A stretch of 64,000 nucleotides of DNA. Source: Sinotaia quadrata (lineage: Eukaryota; Mollusca; Gastropoda; Architaenioglossa; Viviparidae). Every line of letters begins with the position of its first letter. The stretch's first letter is position 1. The stretch is from assembly GCA_028829895.1 (NCBI GenBank), contig CM054182.1:1885001-1949000 (forward strand), written 5' to 3'. The position numbers and the translations under genes are program-made. Below, in pieces: positions 58,701-60,539 of the stretch. The notes under the pieces were generated by a model, which was given only the letters and a program-made list of their open reading frames with translations, was not told the DNA's origin and did not search any database.

Positions 58701-58932
58701 GTACACCTACAATCACATACACATGTGTACACACACACACACACACACAAACACACAAATTACCAATAATTGTTTTCACTTTTTATTGTGATTATGCTTT
58801 CTTTTCCATGCAGTTTCAACAAACTACAGCGATATGGATTTTGACAGCTCTCCCGAGAACTCTCCAAGGCAGTCACGGTCTTCTAGTGTCTCCTCAAACA
58901 GTGACTTCCGCATTGAAACTAATGTCATGTGA
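750..58932 (+). CDS. Large non-classical cadherin (cadherin-23-like), 3' part of gene, 34 exons
   Basis: Span of the chained exons; introns are included in these coordinates. The joined CDS is 5013 bases: 1670 residues plus TGA. All 33 introns are GT..AG and every junction keeps frame. Eleven EC linkers are recognisable (DINDN, DVNDN, NVNDN, DINDK, DSNNK, EYNDQ, NINDN, DINDN, AVND, DVNDN, DINDT at about residues 97, 213, 330, 434, 550, 671, 772, 879, 992, 1103, 1229), so about twelve EC repeats are present, the first one partial. A membrane-adjacent region (about 1336-1450), one transmembrane helix (about 1462-1488) and a tail of about 182 residues follow. Cadherins of this kind make calcium-dependent adhesion or tip-link-like contacts at the cell surface. 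The membrane-adjacent region with its DG...TDV..AV pattern resembles CDH23/PCDH15 rather than classical cadherins; there is no catenin-binding tail. The start codon and signal peptide lie upstream of the window. Orthology to CDH23 is inference. Confidence 0.9.
920..981. repeat. 9-base tandem repeat (atcttaata)n
   Basis: About seven consecutive copies of atcttaata or a one-base variant, just after exon 1. The rest of the intron to 2478 is AT-rich, with short CA (about 1625-1640) and GT (about 1994-2015) runs and no coding signal. Confidence 0.85.
2479..2600 (+). CDS. Cadherin exon 2 (EC-A middle)
   Basis: Acceptor tgtttcag; the donor CGG|GTTAAT is weak but gives phase 0, and reading through hits a stop within a few codons. 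It encodes [11 protein letters not shown] and VLDYEDPD, the usual 'F.ld..tG.i....LDyE' core of an EC repeat. Exon 3 continues it as FTLQIR|ARELIS. Confidence 0.85.
3150..3720 (+). mobile_element. Decayed mariner (Tc1/mariner) transposase remnant
   Basis: Broken reading frames, with several stops and frameshifts, carry mariner transposase landmarks in order: TDEQQSRHP (usually TDDPRSGRP); a [13 protein letters not shown]-like helix-turn-helix strand; then [20 protein letters not shown], matching the family's 'PPYSPDLAPSDYHLF' segment, which holds the last catalytic Asp; then [15 protein letters not shown] (family 'FF..GI..L..RW.K'). No terminal inverted repeats were identified. Inactive; it lies in the intron between exons 2 and 3 in the same direction as the gene. 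Confidence 0.8.
3983..4186 (+). CDS. Cadherin exon 3 (end of EC-A, start of EC-B)
   Basis: Acceptor gtaatcag, donor GTGAGT, phase 0 at both ends, 68 codons. It contains the linker [12 protein letters not shown], the XEX calcium motif VREDIA and the DxD motif TDKDS of the next repeat. A symmetric exon. Confidence 0.93.
4530..4690. repeat. Imperfect tandem repeat (three copies)
   Basis: Three diverged copies of a unit centred on ccaacttggcattttctagg followed by aatga.gccttcaagaga. Intronic. Nothing else was recognised in the intron between exons 3 and 4 apart from the pseudo-exon at 5363. Confidence 0.7.
5357..5425 (+). pseudogene. Partial tandem duplicate of exon 4 5' end (pseudo-exon)
   Basis: A second acceptor (tttttttcag|GGC) followed by about 50 bases almost identical to the start of exon 4 (CTCAGTACATTTGACCTAAG onward), offset by 85 bases. 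In the exon 4 frame it reads [17 protein letters not shown] then TAA at 5414-5416, with no donor. Using this acceptor would truncate the protein unless a donor inside the copy were used. Confidence 0.88.
5448..5603 (+). CDS. Cadherin exon 4 (EC-B middle)
   Basis: Acceptor tttttcag, donor GTTATT, phase 0-0, 52 codons. It encodes FAVTPSSG and GIDYETG, the core of EC-B. Its first 50 bases and acceptor are duplicated 85 bases upstream as a pseudo-exon with a stop; this copy is the open one. Confidence 0.88.
5928..7256 (-). mobile_element. Non-autonomous hAT transposon with TIRs and 8-base TSD
   Basis: Terminal inverted repeats caggggtgcacaaac / gtttgtgcacccctg bound a 1329-base element flanked by perfect 8-base direct repeats gtatagat (5920-5927 and 7257-7264), the hAT hallmark. 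GC-rich subterminal blocks (ggccagagggcc; ggcccgcgggccgc) lie inside each end. On the minus strand a remnant at 6146-6412 includes [18 protein letters not shown], the conserved C-terminal dimerisation region of hAT transposases related to the ZBED/GTF2I-repeat group. The catalytic core is missing or broken. Inserted in the intron between exons 4 and 5. Confidence 0.95.
7878..8048 (+). CDS. Cadherin exon 5 (EC-B/EC-C linker)
   Basis: Acceptor tttgcag, donor GTGAGT, phase 0-0, 57 codons. It encodes VMAKE..., the canonical linker [11 protein letters not shown] and the XEX motif VSEDA. The intron before it carries the hAT element. Confidence 0.93.
8935..9008 (+). CDS. Cadherin exon 6 (EC-C)
   Basis: Acceptor aattgcag, donor GTACGT, phase 0 in, two bases over at the end. 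It encodes [20 protein letters not shown]. The usual DxD is DIE here, and the A/G-rich 'G..G.v.Y.l' strand is typical of EC repeats. Confidence 0.9.
9420..9680. repeat. Degenerate tandem repeat
   Basis: Four to five weak copies of a 55-75 base unit resembling ggaactaatcagaagaacct then tgtagatcttcactg. Intron between exons 6 and 7. Confidence 0.6.
10128..10292. repeat. 37-base tandem repeat
   Basis: Four to five near-identical copies of ataaataatggtcagttagc followed by ttactttttattagcac. Confidence 0.92.
10488..10705. repeat. Compound tandem repeat
   Basis: Alternating short (ctgccagctgtcttttactt) and long units (the same followed by atagtcttctatccttgaat and aatcatg). Confidence 0.88.
11011..11042. 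repeat. (aat)n microsatellite
   Basis: About ten ata/aat triplets. A CA-rich stretch with acacatac motifs follows at 11150-11295. Confidence 0.9.
11654..11927 (+). CDS. Cadherin exon 7 (end of EC-C, start of EC-D)
   Basis: Acceptor tacttcag, donor GTGAGA; the largest exon in the window. It encodes [18 protein letters not shown], the linker [10 protein letters not shown] and an XEX-like QEG. Cysteines in the strand before LDYE suggest a local disulfide (inference). Confidence 0.94.
12410..14080. mobile_element. Dispersed repeat, copy A (non-autonomous element)
   Basis: This shares, in the same order and orientation, many blocks with 16360-17560: aagatgttaattctccac, ctggctggccacac, acaacatataa, attctgctctggt.ttgc, gtgttc.ctgacagaac and finally gggctacata..cattatgt. 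That colinearity over more than 1 kb points to two copies of one element. No open transposase was seen. Copy A is enlarged by an internal tandem array (13465-13870). It fills much of the intron between exons 7 and 8. Confidence 0.75.
13465..13872. repeat. Tandem repeat of about 81 bases, five copies
   Basis: Units of tgctgcattgataactggca then gtaagggttagtaatatgat, tctaacttatta(c/a)ggctg and agagccaaaatacatgttgcc. Near-identical, so recent; inside dispersed element copy A. Confidence 0.93.
14435..14735. repeat. Tandem repeat of about 60 bases, five copies
   Basis: Units of gatgtattcaagaaatctct then tgtgtatacagtcaaataaa and atcctgttttgatgtagta. Intron before exon 8. Confidence 0.92.
15062..15210 (+). 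CDS. Cadherin exon 8 (EC-D)
   Basis: Acceptor tgttttcag, donor GTAAGT, phase 0 in, two bases over. It begins [13 protein letters not shown] with a DLDGD calcium motif. The LDRE position is replaced by IAYSDVS, so this repeat lacks the usual acidic pair. Flanked by the two introns that each hold a copy of the same dispersed element. Confidence 0.9.
15300..15412. repeat. Short tandem repeat after exon 8
   Basis: Four imperfect copies of ttaattagtgtttttcttat plus gtttattc. Confidence 0.8.
16105..16362. repeat. Tandem repeat of about 53 bases, five copies
   Basis: Units of ttattttctgattagtgaac then attagtgaaagttgctacct and gtgacatttcg. The last unit runs straight into dispersed element copy B, so the array includes the element's left edge. 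Confidence 0.9.
16360..17560. mobile_element. Dispersed repeat, copy B
   Basis: Second copy of the element seen at 12410-14080, in the next intron (between exons 8 and 9) and the same orientation. It ends gggctacataatgtcattat, parallel to gggctacataagccattatg in copy A. It lacks the 81-base array. No coding potential recognised. Confidence 0.75.
17597..17666 (+). CDS. Cadherin exon 9 (EC-D end)
   Basis: Acceptor attttgcag, donor GTGAGT, takes one base to complete a Leu codon, ends in phase 0. It encodes [18 protein letters not shown], the 'v.A.Dg' strand and the final strand before the linker in exon 10. Confidence 0.88.
17832..17904 (+). CDS. Cadherin exon 10 (EC-D/EC-E linker)
   Basis: Acceptor catgtttcag, donor GTGAGT, phase 0 in, one base over. 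It encodes DINDKDPIF and the following YRISISEST (XEX = SES). The final Asn of DINDN is Lys here. Confidence 0.9.
18738..19910. mobile_element. Segment bounded by 145-base direct repeats (possible element)
   Basis: 18738-18882 and 19765-19910 are diverged direct copies (shared: acttgatttca, gacaactgca, gaacatgg, gcacaaaggtta, gtcagatttgtatta, tctaa.cattagact). The internal 0.9 kb shows no transposase or reverse transcriptase. It could be a worn short LTR-type element or simply two copies of a repeat. Intron between exons 10 and 11. Confidence 0.45.
20193..20401 (+). CDS. Cadherin exon 11 (EC-E)
   Basis: Acceptor cattacag, donor GTAAGT, ends in phase 0. It encodes [17 protein letters not shown], with DAD, and [13 protein letters not shown], an LDYE-like motif. 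Normal EC-E core. Confidence 0.92.
21053..21180. mobile_element. Isolated hAT-like terminal region
   Basis: It begins cagggatgggcaaactgaca, a typical hAT end, followed by ggcc-rich subterminal blocks (ggccaatctggcccac, ttggcccgcc, ttggcccacaagg). The matching opposite end was not found downstream, so it is probably a truncated element. Intron between exons 11 and 12. Confidence 0.6.
21750..21876 (+). CDS. Cadherin exon 12 (EC-E/EC-F linker)
   Basis: Acceptor cattttag, donor GTATGT, phase 0 in, one base over. It encodes [15 protein letters not shown], the 'A.D.G.P...' strand, then [11 protein letters not shown] and SVTVSE. The linker DSNNK departs from DxNDN. Confidence 0.9.
22680..22830. repeat. 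Two-copy tandem duplication
   Basis: Two copies of about 85 bases sharing tttcacatgcattacagtct and tcaagggttaaaaatgc. Confidence 0.8.
23089..23174. repeat. Compound (GA)n(GT)n microsatellite
   Basis: About 8 GA then about 34 GT dinucleotides. The CV/HT-repeat frames across it are artefacts. Confidence 0.97.
23175..24290. repeat. Minisatellite, about 26-base unit, increasingly degenerate
   Basis: The first 200 bases are clean copies of ttttgcattgtcttgagtct with gctttg. After about 23430 the unit drifts (ggttcttt, tttgcattgtcttggg, gggtctagttctttaatttt). It also extends weakly to the left of the microsatellite (22990-23088). Fills the intron before exon 13. Confidence 0.9.
24708..24853 (+). 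CDS. Cadherin exon 13 (EC-F)
   Basis: Acceptor gtttacag, donor GTAAGT, two bases complete Asn, ends in phase 0. It encodes [20 protein letters not shown], with a DNDAD calcium motif, then a divergent EC strand. The preceding intron is mostly a GT/GA microsatellite and a 26-base minisatellite. Confidence 0.88.
25385..25570. repeat. Two-copy tandem duplication of about 93 bases
   Basis: ttatttacttcagtaattga then tat.c.aatattatgcgaat and atgtgtctttcagtggtatt, twice. Each copy contains two cag acceptor-like sites, but no cadherin reading follows. The rest of the intron 24854-26922 has nothing I can identify. Confidence 0.88.
26923..27055 (+). CDS. Cadherin exon 14 (EC-F)
   Basis: Acceptor gttttcag, donor GTGAGC, phase 0 in, one base over. 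It encodes [20 protein letters not shown] and [15 protein letters not shown] stands in for LDRE, and TDTTPS is the 'A.D.g.P' strand. Confidence 0.9.
27395..27625. repeat. Tandem repeat of about 60 bases, four copies
   Basis: Units of aaatattatgaattttgtaa then gcatgcttaaaatgtatttc and ttgtataaaattt. Intron between exons 14 and 15. Confidence 0.9.
27793..27993 (+). CDS. Cadherin exon 15 (EC-F/EC-G linker)
   Basis: Acceptor gtcaccag, donor GTGGGT. It encodes [29 protein letters not shown] and LFTISSTSG. The linker is EYNDQ instead of DxNDN, while the MDVDD calcium motif is intact. Confidence 0.9.
28440..28880. repeat. 19-base minisatellite nested in a larger repeat
   Basis: Runs of acatcataacacactgaat are interrupted three times by a longer block (attggaagctatcttact, then ctgacctaagagcagtagtc), i.e. 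a higher-order structure. Intron between exons 15 and 16. Confidence 0.9.
29296..29453 (+). CDS. Cadherin exon 16 (EC-G/EC-H linker)
   Basis: Acceptor tatgcag, donor GTATGT, ends in phase 0. It encodes [28 protein letters not shown] and [13 protein letters not shown], a textbook EC C-terminal half. Confidence 0.95.
29640..30080. repeat. Degenerate tandem repeat of about 60 bases
   Basis: About seven diverged copies of gttagaatccacttaggcat then caattttaattgctaggcaa and gcatagaaataattga. Intron between exons 16 and 17. Confidence 0.85.
30115..30385. repeat. Tandem repeat of about 50 bases
   Basis: Five to six copies of cctaattactctacccttac then aatcctctacttgaaaaatg and aaatgaaat. Confidence 0.9.
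30561..30597. repeat. Poly-T tract (37 T)
   Basis: An uninterrupted T run; could mark the tail of a retroposed sequence on the minus strand, but no body was recognised. Confidence 0.95.
30690..31177. repeat. Degenerate array leading into exon 17 acceptor
   Basis: Four copies of about 120 bases sharing aaatctagtaatgaattagg, gacagtccag, gtttgtgaa(a/g)aa and tta..ctgttaaca. The last copy supplies the polypyrimidine tract and acceptor (attctatattctgttgacag) of exon 17. Confidence 0.8.
31178..31324 (+). CDS. Cadherin exon 17 (EC-H)
   Basis: Acceptor tgttgacag, donor GTAAGC, phase 0-0, 49 codons. It encodes [35 protein letters not shown] and YFTVDNIT. Both flanks are arrays of degenerate copies of its own junction sequences, and the last 26 bases of the exon recur through the following 1 kb. 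Confidence 0.92.
31366..32370. repeat. 1-kb degenerate array derived from the end of exon 17
   Basis: Many copies of a 35-45 base unit of the form aatactttaccattgacatc with actgaaatatatc. The unit resembles the last 26 bases and donor of exon 17 (tattttacagttgacaacat cact|gtaagc). Clean near 31380-31490, then drifting. The remaining intron from 32370 to 35350 holds no feature I can recognise. Confidence 0.82.
35360..35612 (+). repeat. Decoy-acceptor array before exon 18
   Basis: Four to five diverged copies of the exon 18 acceptor plus exon start. The best copy at 35390-35440 reads catatttag|ggttggatcttcataaaaca followed by gtcagccaattt, against the true cttgtttag|ggtcagatcttcataaagca gtcagctaattt. 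Others begin near 35457, 35511, 35543 and 35571. Confidence 0.87.
35613..35735 (+). CDS. Cadherin exon 18 (EC-H)
   Basis: Acceptor cttgtttag, donor GTAAGT, phase 0-0, 41 codons. It encodes [19 protein letters not shown], then [13 protein letters not shown], joining exon 17 as DNIT|GQIF ('d..tG.i.....LDrE'). This acceptor was chosen over several upstream decoy copies (35390-35580) because they run into stops or lack a donor. Confidence 0.9.
35850..35960. repeat. Interrupted (GT)n microsatellite
   Basis: Two GT runs separated by a tgcatgcatgcatgcg core, then an aga-rich tail. Intron after exon 18. Confidence 0.95.
37095..37245. repeat. Two-copy tandem duplication
   Basis: Copies of about 75 bases sharing aatctg.tgtcagatcactca and tgatca.aaattagacttact and gtcaatg. 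Confidence 0.85.
37955..38240. repeat. Tandem repeats before exon 19
   Basis: Two related units: gaaataatgatgatctccct then tgtcccaagagaacaaatag; and acacagtttaggacattgcc then ctaagagaacaaata.ggta. Confidence 0.88.
38272..38449 (+). CDS. Cadherin exon 19 (EC-H/EC-I linker)
   Basis: Acceptor tgcattgcag, donor GTAAGA, phase 0 in, one base over. It encodes [44 protein letters not shown] and SINNSSG: linker, XEX (IET), DLD and the Y/F.i strand. Confidence 0.94.
38505..38662. repeat. Two-copy tandem duplication after exon 19
   Basis: acaggtagggtgaaacttga then tacttctcagccttgatgta and ttgacttcaatattttggta, twice (period about 76-80). Confidence 0.9.
38956..39200 (+). CDS. Cadherin exon 20 (EC-I end, start of EC-J)
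   Basis: Acceptor atgtacag, donor GTATGC, ends in phase 0. It encodes [29 protein letters not shown] and [10 protein letters not shown]. The LDRE motif is missing and the linker is AVND, so calcium binding at this joint is probably reduced. The exon end and donor are copied several times in the next 160 bases. Confidence 0.9.
39183..39360 (+). repeat. Copies of exon 20 end plus donor
   Basis: The exon/donor junction aattaacgttcttgag|gtatgccatt recurs four times downstream (39219-39235, 39258-39275, 39294-39320, 39331-39356) with tttataat and ttcttg.g.tatgtcatt; several keep a GT at the donor position. Confidence 0.85.
39405..39545. repeat. Two-copy tandem duplication
   Basis: ataccttgcagcattttcaa then aagcttagtcgtagataatg and ttgtagcttaaagataatag, twice. 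Confidence 0.88.
39665..39859 (+). CDS. Cadherin exon 21 (EC-J)
   Basis: Acceptor gcatttacag, donor GTGAGT, phase 0-0, 65 codons. It encodes [33 protein letters not shown] and [12 protein letters not shown] pair of cysteines replaces hydrophobic positions. Confidence 0.9.
41075..41262. repeat. Tandem repeat of about 70 bases, three copies
   Basis: aatgagatcaattatttccc then ttaaaaagaaacatacctcc and ttttgaaattgtattgtaaa. Confidence 0.93.
41315..41390. repeat. (AC)n microsatellite
   Basis: Two AC runs split by atgcacgcacgcacgc; upstream of exon 22. Short Thr/His-repeat frames are artefacts. Confidence 0.95.
41471..41578 (+). CDS. Cadherin exon 22 (EC-J/EC-K linker)
   Basis: Acceptor tttgttgcag, donor GTATGT, phase 0-0, 36 codons. 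It encodes [28 protein letters not shown]. Canonical EC end. Confidence 0.94.
41905..42258 (+). repeat. Decoy-acceptor array before exon 23 (about 60-base unit)
   Basis: Six units of aaatatatttattgatgtct then taagctttgtttcttgcagg and actgataaacaa. Four preceding units keep an intact tttcttgcag, one has gcaag and one ttgtgg. The final unit's acceptor is the real exon 23 acceptor. Confidence 0.93.
42259..42391 (+). CDS. Cadherin exon 23 (EC-K)
   Basis: Acceptor tttcttgcag, donor GTATGT, phase 0 in, one base over. It encodes [17 protein letters not shown] and [19 protein letters not shown]. Four intact tttcttgcag decoy acceptors precede it in a roughly 60-base tandem array. This one leads into a long in-frame EC sequence that joins exon 24. 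Confidence 0.9.
42505..42695. repeat. Tandem repeat of about 36 bases
   Basis: Five copies of attctttttgctatcattca plus tacttcctagaactc. After exon 23. Confidence 0.93.
42880..43137 (+). CDS. Cadherin exon 24 (EC-K end, start of EC-L), with RRRR|S site
   Basis: Acceptor tgtttctag, donor GTAAAT, one base over. It encodes [32 protein letters not shown], then [27 protein letters not shown]. The run of basic residues before Ser, in the loop after the 'v.A.d' strand, matches a furin consensus and replaces the usual 'D.G.P' segment. Confidence 0.9.
43138..44226 (+). other. Intron between exons 24 and 25
   Basis: AT-rich, with a short (AC)n run at about 43710-43735. No gene, transposon or clear tandem array recognised. 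Confidence 0.6.
44227..44486 (+). CDS. Cadherin exon 25 (EC-L, membrane-proximal repeat)
   Basis: Acceptor tcgaacag, donor GTGAGT. The junction with exon 24 makes a Cys codon (YYG-C-VPSDA). It encodes [31 protein letters not shown] and [16 protein letters not shown] is present, LDRE is absent. The donor region is duplicated nearby and again near 47290-47425. Confidence 0.87.
44466..44545 (+). repeat. Exon 25 donor and its tandem copy
   Basis: The junction tatgaattctacaagtgtca ag|gtgagt recurs 53 bases later as tatgaattctacaagtgtca aggtgagt, so two identical donor contexts sit side by side. More copies occur at 47289-47425. Confidence 0.9.
45885..46243. repeat. 39-base minisatellite, nine copies
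   Basis: Near-perfect units of ataatcaaattacttaaatg followed by tacaatcagtgtaaacaat. A minus-strand open frame of repeating [13 protein letters not shown] exists only because 39 is divisible by three. Confidence 0.96.
46363..46482. repeat. 39-base tandem repeat, three copies
   Basis: Units of agtgttataaaagtaatgag followed by ataagactgctttctaaat. Confidence 0.93.
46691..47273. mobile_element. MITE-like fold-back element, 55-base inverted repeats
   Basis: 46691-46745 (ctagttattggttatgatta ... aactaattacaag) is an almost perfect inverted copy of 47219-47273 (cttgtaattagttattggtg ... aaccaataactag), with only about four mismatches. It is 583 bases long with no coding potential, so a non-autonomous DNA element. 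The terminal ctag could include the target site; the target duplication is unclear. Confidence 0.82.
47289..47430 (+). repeat. Distant copies of exon 25 donor junction
   Basis: Three units of about 53-56 bases: tatgaattctacaagtgtaa ag(g)g..., tatgaattctaaaagtgtaa ggtgaa and tatgaattctacaaatgtca aggtgagttcttatg. They match the exon 25 end 2.8 kb upstream. Confidence 0.88.
47532..47620 (+). CDS. Cadherin exon 26 (start of membrane-adjacent region)
   Basis: Acceptor tctttcag, donor GTGAGA, two bases over. It encodes [19 protein letters not shown] and [10 protein letters not shown]. No EC motif follows. This begins the membrane-adjacent region, which has the pattern of a short beta strand then a helix ending in a ligand to exon 27. 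Confidence 0.85.
48110..48212. repeat. Two-copy tandem duplication
   Basis: tgatgagatgctaggagtgt then tacaatgttatcagattttc and tcctacttt, twice. Confidence 0.9.
48228..48596. repeat. 46-base minisatellite, eight copies
   Basis: Units of caaattatactcagacacaa then agtacttcagttacagacac and atatgt, with small deletions. The three forward frames all stay open as artefacts. Confidence 0.95.
48830..48980. repeat. Two-copy tandem duplication of about 75 bases
   Basis: aactggaatagttttgctac then agctgaactaccataatgaa and cagactatagattgtgtcta, twice. Confidence 0.9.
49150..50190. other. Intronic stretch without recognisable gene
   Basis: Minus-strand frames at 49118-49315, 49344-49526 and 49620-49880 look slightly more codon-like than the surroundings and could be pieces of a worn transposon, but I recognise no family. 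Confidence 0.4.
50225..50385. repeat. Two-copy tandem duplication of about 72 bases
   Basis: ggtacactctgacttgcccc then tgtgtgtcacatttccctgc and catgctgacatcacaaaatc, twice. Confidence 0.92.
50445..50597. repeat. 28-base minisatellite, five to six copies
   Basis: ctatggtttattactttact then cttgcata. The 161-codon frame starting here (50446-50931) is driven by this array. Confidence 0.93.
51159..51269 (+). CDS. Cadherin exon 27 (membrane-adjacent region)
   Basis: Acceptor cctaacag, donor GTAAGT, one base in (completing Arg) and two bases out. It encodes [18 protein letters not shown], then [16 protein letters not shown]. The 'I......DG....s' stretch continues as TDVV in exon 28, as in the ferredoxin-like membrane-adjacent domain of CDH23-type cadherins (family assignment by resemblance). 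Confidence 0.85.
51866..52016 (+). CDS. Cadherin exon 28 (membrane-adjacent region end)
   Basis: Acceptor acattattag, donor GTAGTG, ends in phase 0. It encodes [20 protein letters not shown], then [20 protein letters not shown] and the final helix fit the CDH23/PCDH15 membrane-adjacent pattern. Confidence 0.87.
52812..52992. repeat. Tandem repeat of about 59 bases, three copies
   Basis: tattctattaacctcagtgt then tgttcttagtactcagtatt and ttgctttgtcagatatag. Confidence 0.92.
53424..53511 (+). repeat. Two-copy duplication forming exon 29 acceptor region
   Basis: ataatgtgtaaataaattga ttgtattttgcaaa is followed 46 bases on by caatgatgtgtaaataagtt gattgcatgttgcag|G, the real acceptor. Confidence 0.82.
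53512..53639 (+). CDS. Cadherin exon 29 (transmembrane helix)
   Basis: Acceptor catgttgcag, donor GTAAGT, two bases over. After [14 protein letters not shown] comes a hydrophobic stretch of about 26 residues ([19 protein letters not shown], then ACCLI) and a basic stop-transfer RNS-K. The two cysteines at the inner face could be palmitoylated (inference). Confidence 0.94.
53685..53990. repeat. Tandem repeat of about 41 bases after exon 29
   Basis: Five clean copies of cagtagatatttaaatacta then gcaaccacagtgttagtcaa, with weaker copies to the left. Confidence 0.93.
54050..54660. repeat. Degenerate array of about 55-110 base units
   Basis: Repeated aaccacatttttattcagtg, atatcatacagcaaac and ctcatgaatacaacaa blocks; 54220-54310 and 54320-54420 are near-identical. 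Confidence 0.8.
54826..54955 (+). repeat. Degenerate copies of exon 30 acceptor region
   Basis: tagcagttatagtttattac; caattagagcttgtctttat aattgtcctatgtgcag; then cagttagaatttattgtctt tataattgttctttcag|G, the true acceptor. Confidence 0.72.
54956..54987 (+). CDS. Cadherin exon 30 (juxtamembrane micro-exon)
   Basis: Acceptor gttctttcag, donor GTGTGT; 32 bases. It encodes [10 protein letters not shown], a basic juxtamembrane segment. Short, but both phases match its neighbours and the joined sequence stays open. Confidence 0.85.
55451..55485 (+). CDS. Cadherin exon 31 (cytoplasmic micro-exon)
   Basis: Acceptor ctgttttcag, donor GTATTT; 35 bases. It encodes [12 protein letters not shown] and ends in phase 0. 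The large minisatellite begins about 120 bases after it. Confidence 0.82.
55600..56332. repeat. 33/39/45-base minisatellite, about 20 copies
   Basis: Units of gtacatagagttttgcattc caaagttgttgtt with zero, one or two extra six-base inserts (attgtt or gttgtt). All unit lengths are multiples of three, so open frames of 242-264 codons run through on both strands (minus: [11 protein letters not shown]). It lies in the intron between exons 31 and 32. No splice sites or codon bias favour it being coding. Confidence 0.93.
56709..56975 (+). CDS. Cadherin exon 32 (cytoplasmic tail)
   Basis: Acceptor gctcatcag, donor GTTAGT, phase 0-0, 89 codons. A Pro/His-rich tail: [20 protein letters not shown], then [20 protein letters not shown] at its end. 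No catenin-binding motif is visible. NPYLGY and GYPPHEEY could be SH2/SH3-type docking sites (inference). The exon is symmetric, so it could be skipped without a frameshift. Confidence 0.92.
57504..57535. repeat. (TA)n short microsatellite
   Basis: tctatatatatatatatat within the intron before exon 33; otherwise 56976-57560 holds nothing recognised. Confidence 0.8.
57560..57812. repeat. 36-base minisatellite abutting exon 33 acceptor
   Basis: Six to seven copies of ataactatgccttgtttact then aactattccttgtaca. The last partial unit grades into ctatttctatgtctacag|, the exon 33 acceptor. Confidence 0.95.
57823..57910 (+). CDS. Cadherin exon 33 (cytoplasmic tail, repeated motif)
   Basis: Acceptor tgtctacag, donor GTGTGT, phase 0 in, one base over. 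It encodes [20 protein letters not shown], then VVPDVEPHR. It repeats the [10 protein letters not shown] motif from the end of exon 32. The acceptor is at the end of a 36-base tandem array that supplies its pyrimidine tract. Confidence 0.9.
57940..58320. repeat. Tandem repeat of about 52 bases after exon 33
   Basis: Seven copies of ctttcatgcttttaactctc then actgtctgttttctaaagat and ttatttcaaaga, some shortened. Confidence 0.92.
58722..58758. repeat. (AC)n microsatellite
   Basis: Interrupted AC run about 55 bases before the exon 34 acceptor. Confidence 0.93.
58814..58932 (+). CDS. Cadherin exon 34 (last coding exon, stop)
   Basis: Acceptor ttccatgcag; stop TGA at 58930-58932. It encodes [20 protein letters not shown], then a Ser-rich run and [10 protein letters not shown] at the C-terminus. 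[16 protein letters not shown] looks like a cluster of proline-directed and basophilic phosphorylation sites. The last four residues TNVM do not make a class I PDZ ligand. Confidence 0.93.
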
Positions 58933-59101
58933 TCTGTTGCCATTTAGAAGCATGTGCACATATTGTAAAGCACAATATTGAAACTTAAATCAAGAAATAC
59001 TGATACTTCTTATTGTTCACCTTAAAAAGTAAAATTTGCACTTTGTTTATTCACCATTAACAAGTACCTGACTTGCCTCTGCATTTCCTTGGACCTAATT
59101 T

Positions 59102-59107
59102 AATAAA
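59102..59107 (+). terminator. Candidate polyadenylation signal, cadherin gene
   Basis: First AATAAA after the stop, 170 bases into the 3' UTR. Others at 59203, 59420, 59517, 59522 and 59619. Which is used cannot be decided from sequence alone. Confidence 0.45.
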
Positions 59108-59419
59108 ATTAAAATTGTTTGAAAGAAATAGTTTCAGATTTACATGTTAAAGTTAGTTGGACATGTTTTGTTGTTTTAAAATCATAATAGGAAGTTTGGT
59201 AAAATAAAATAGTTAGCCCCAAATTACAGTTTGGTTTTTTTAAAGAAGTTTTGATAATTTTGTATGACTTGATAAGTTATAATTTAGTTCTGCATGTTTG
59301 GTTTCTGTCAGGCACCGATGTAAAGTATATTATTGAGATTATCCTACATGTTTATTTCTATTTAAAGGCATTGATATAAATAACTGGATTACTTATTACT
59401 GTGAGGATGGATTGCATGC

Positions 59420-59624
59420 AATAAAAGTGTCAGTCAGTAAGGGTGTGGGTCTAAGTTTTCATTATTTTAGATTTCTATTTGTGACTCTTGGGCATAAGAG
59501 TTTGAACTAGTGCAGTAATAAAATAAAAGTGTCGGTCAGTAAGGGTGTGGGTCTAAGTTTTCATTATTTTAGATTTCTATTTGTGACTCTTGGGCACAAT
59601 AGTTTAAACTAGTGCAGTAATAAA
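59420..59624 (+). repeat. 102-base tandem duplication in the presumed 3' UTR
   Basis: aataaaagtgtcagtcagta agggtgtgggtctaagtttt ... ttgaactagtgcagt repeated with period 102. Each copy carries AATAAA, giving signals at 59420/59522 and 59517/59619. Confidence 0.9.
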
Positions 59625-60539
59625 ATCTGTGGTTTTGAAAAACTCAGGAGAAATAAATGTGAGTATTATATCATTGTTATCCAGGTTGGAAATATAGGTG
59701 TTGCTGTGAAAGAATTGCCTGGACAAGACATTTTACTTTATACTGTGTTTCTGAGACACATTTATTAAGTGCAGAAAAGTGTTTATTTTTTTTTTTAAAT
59801 CATAATTCTTTGTAACATTAAATCTTGGATTATATTACAAATGCAATCAAGAAAAAATTAAAACTAACAGCTTCACCTGTTGATTTACAAGCTCGTCTGT
59901 TCTTGAAATATCAGTGTTTCAAACTCTGTTTACTATTGTTCTGGGGTTTTTTATTTGTTATTTTTTATACGCAAATTATTTATTCCTTAAAGACATGCAT
60001 GCAGTTAATAAGTATTAATATTTATCTTCAGTAGCATTCAGTTTTTCTTAGTTTATAAAATCTCAGTTTAGTTAATTTTTGAAAGCCTGAAGACCTCTTT
60101 TGTTGTTGTTTGTACTGTTTGCTTTTAAAGAAAACAGATATGTTTTTGTATTTTGTTGGTTGCGTTTATTCTTCGCACACAAGATATTGTTTTACGTTCA
60201 TTTTTTAAAATATTAATATTCTATATTAATATGATATTATATCACATAACTAAAATTGTTCCAATGGTATTTTTTAGAAATGCAAAGGATAGATCAGAGT
60301 TTATATTTTTATATTTGACTTTTAATGTAAAAACAAATTCTAATAAACTGTTGTACAACTGAGGTTTTTTTTTGTTGCTTTCACATGGATCTGAATTTAT
60401 AAGAAACTGAAAATCACTAACAAATATAGTATGTCCTTGTAAAAAACAATTACTTCCCAGCTTGCAGACAACGATTAATATGTTTTATATTTGAATTTCT
60501 AAAGAACCAAGCAACAACAAAGACAGGAAATCACATCAA

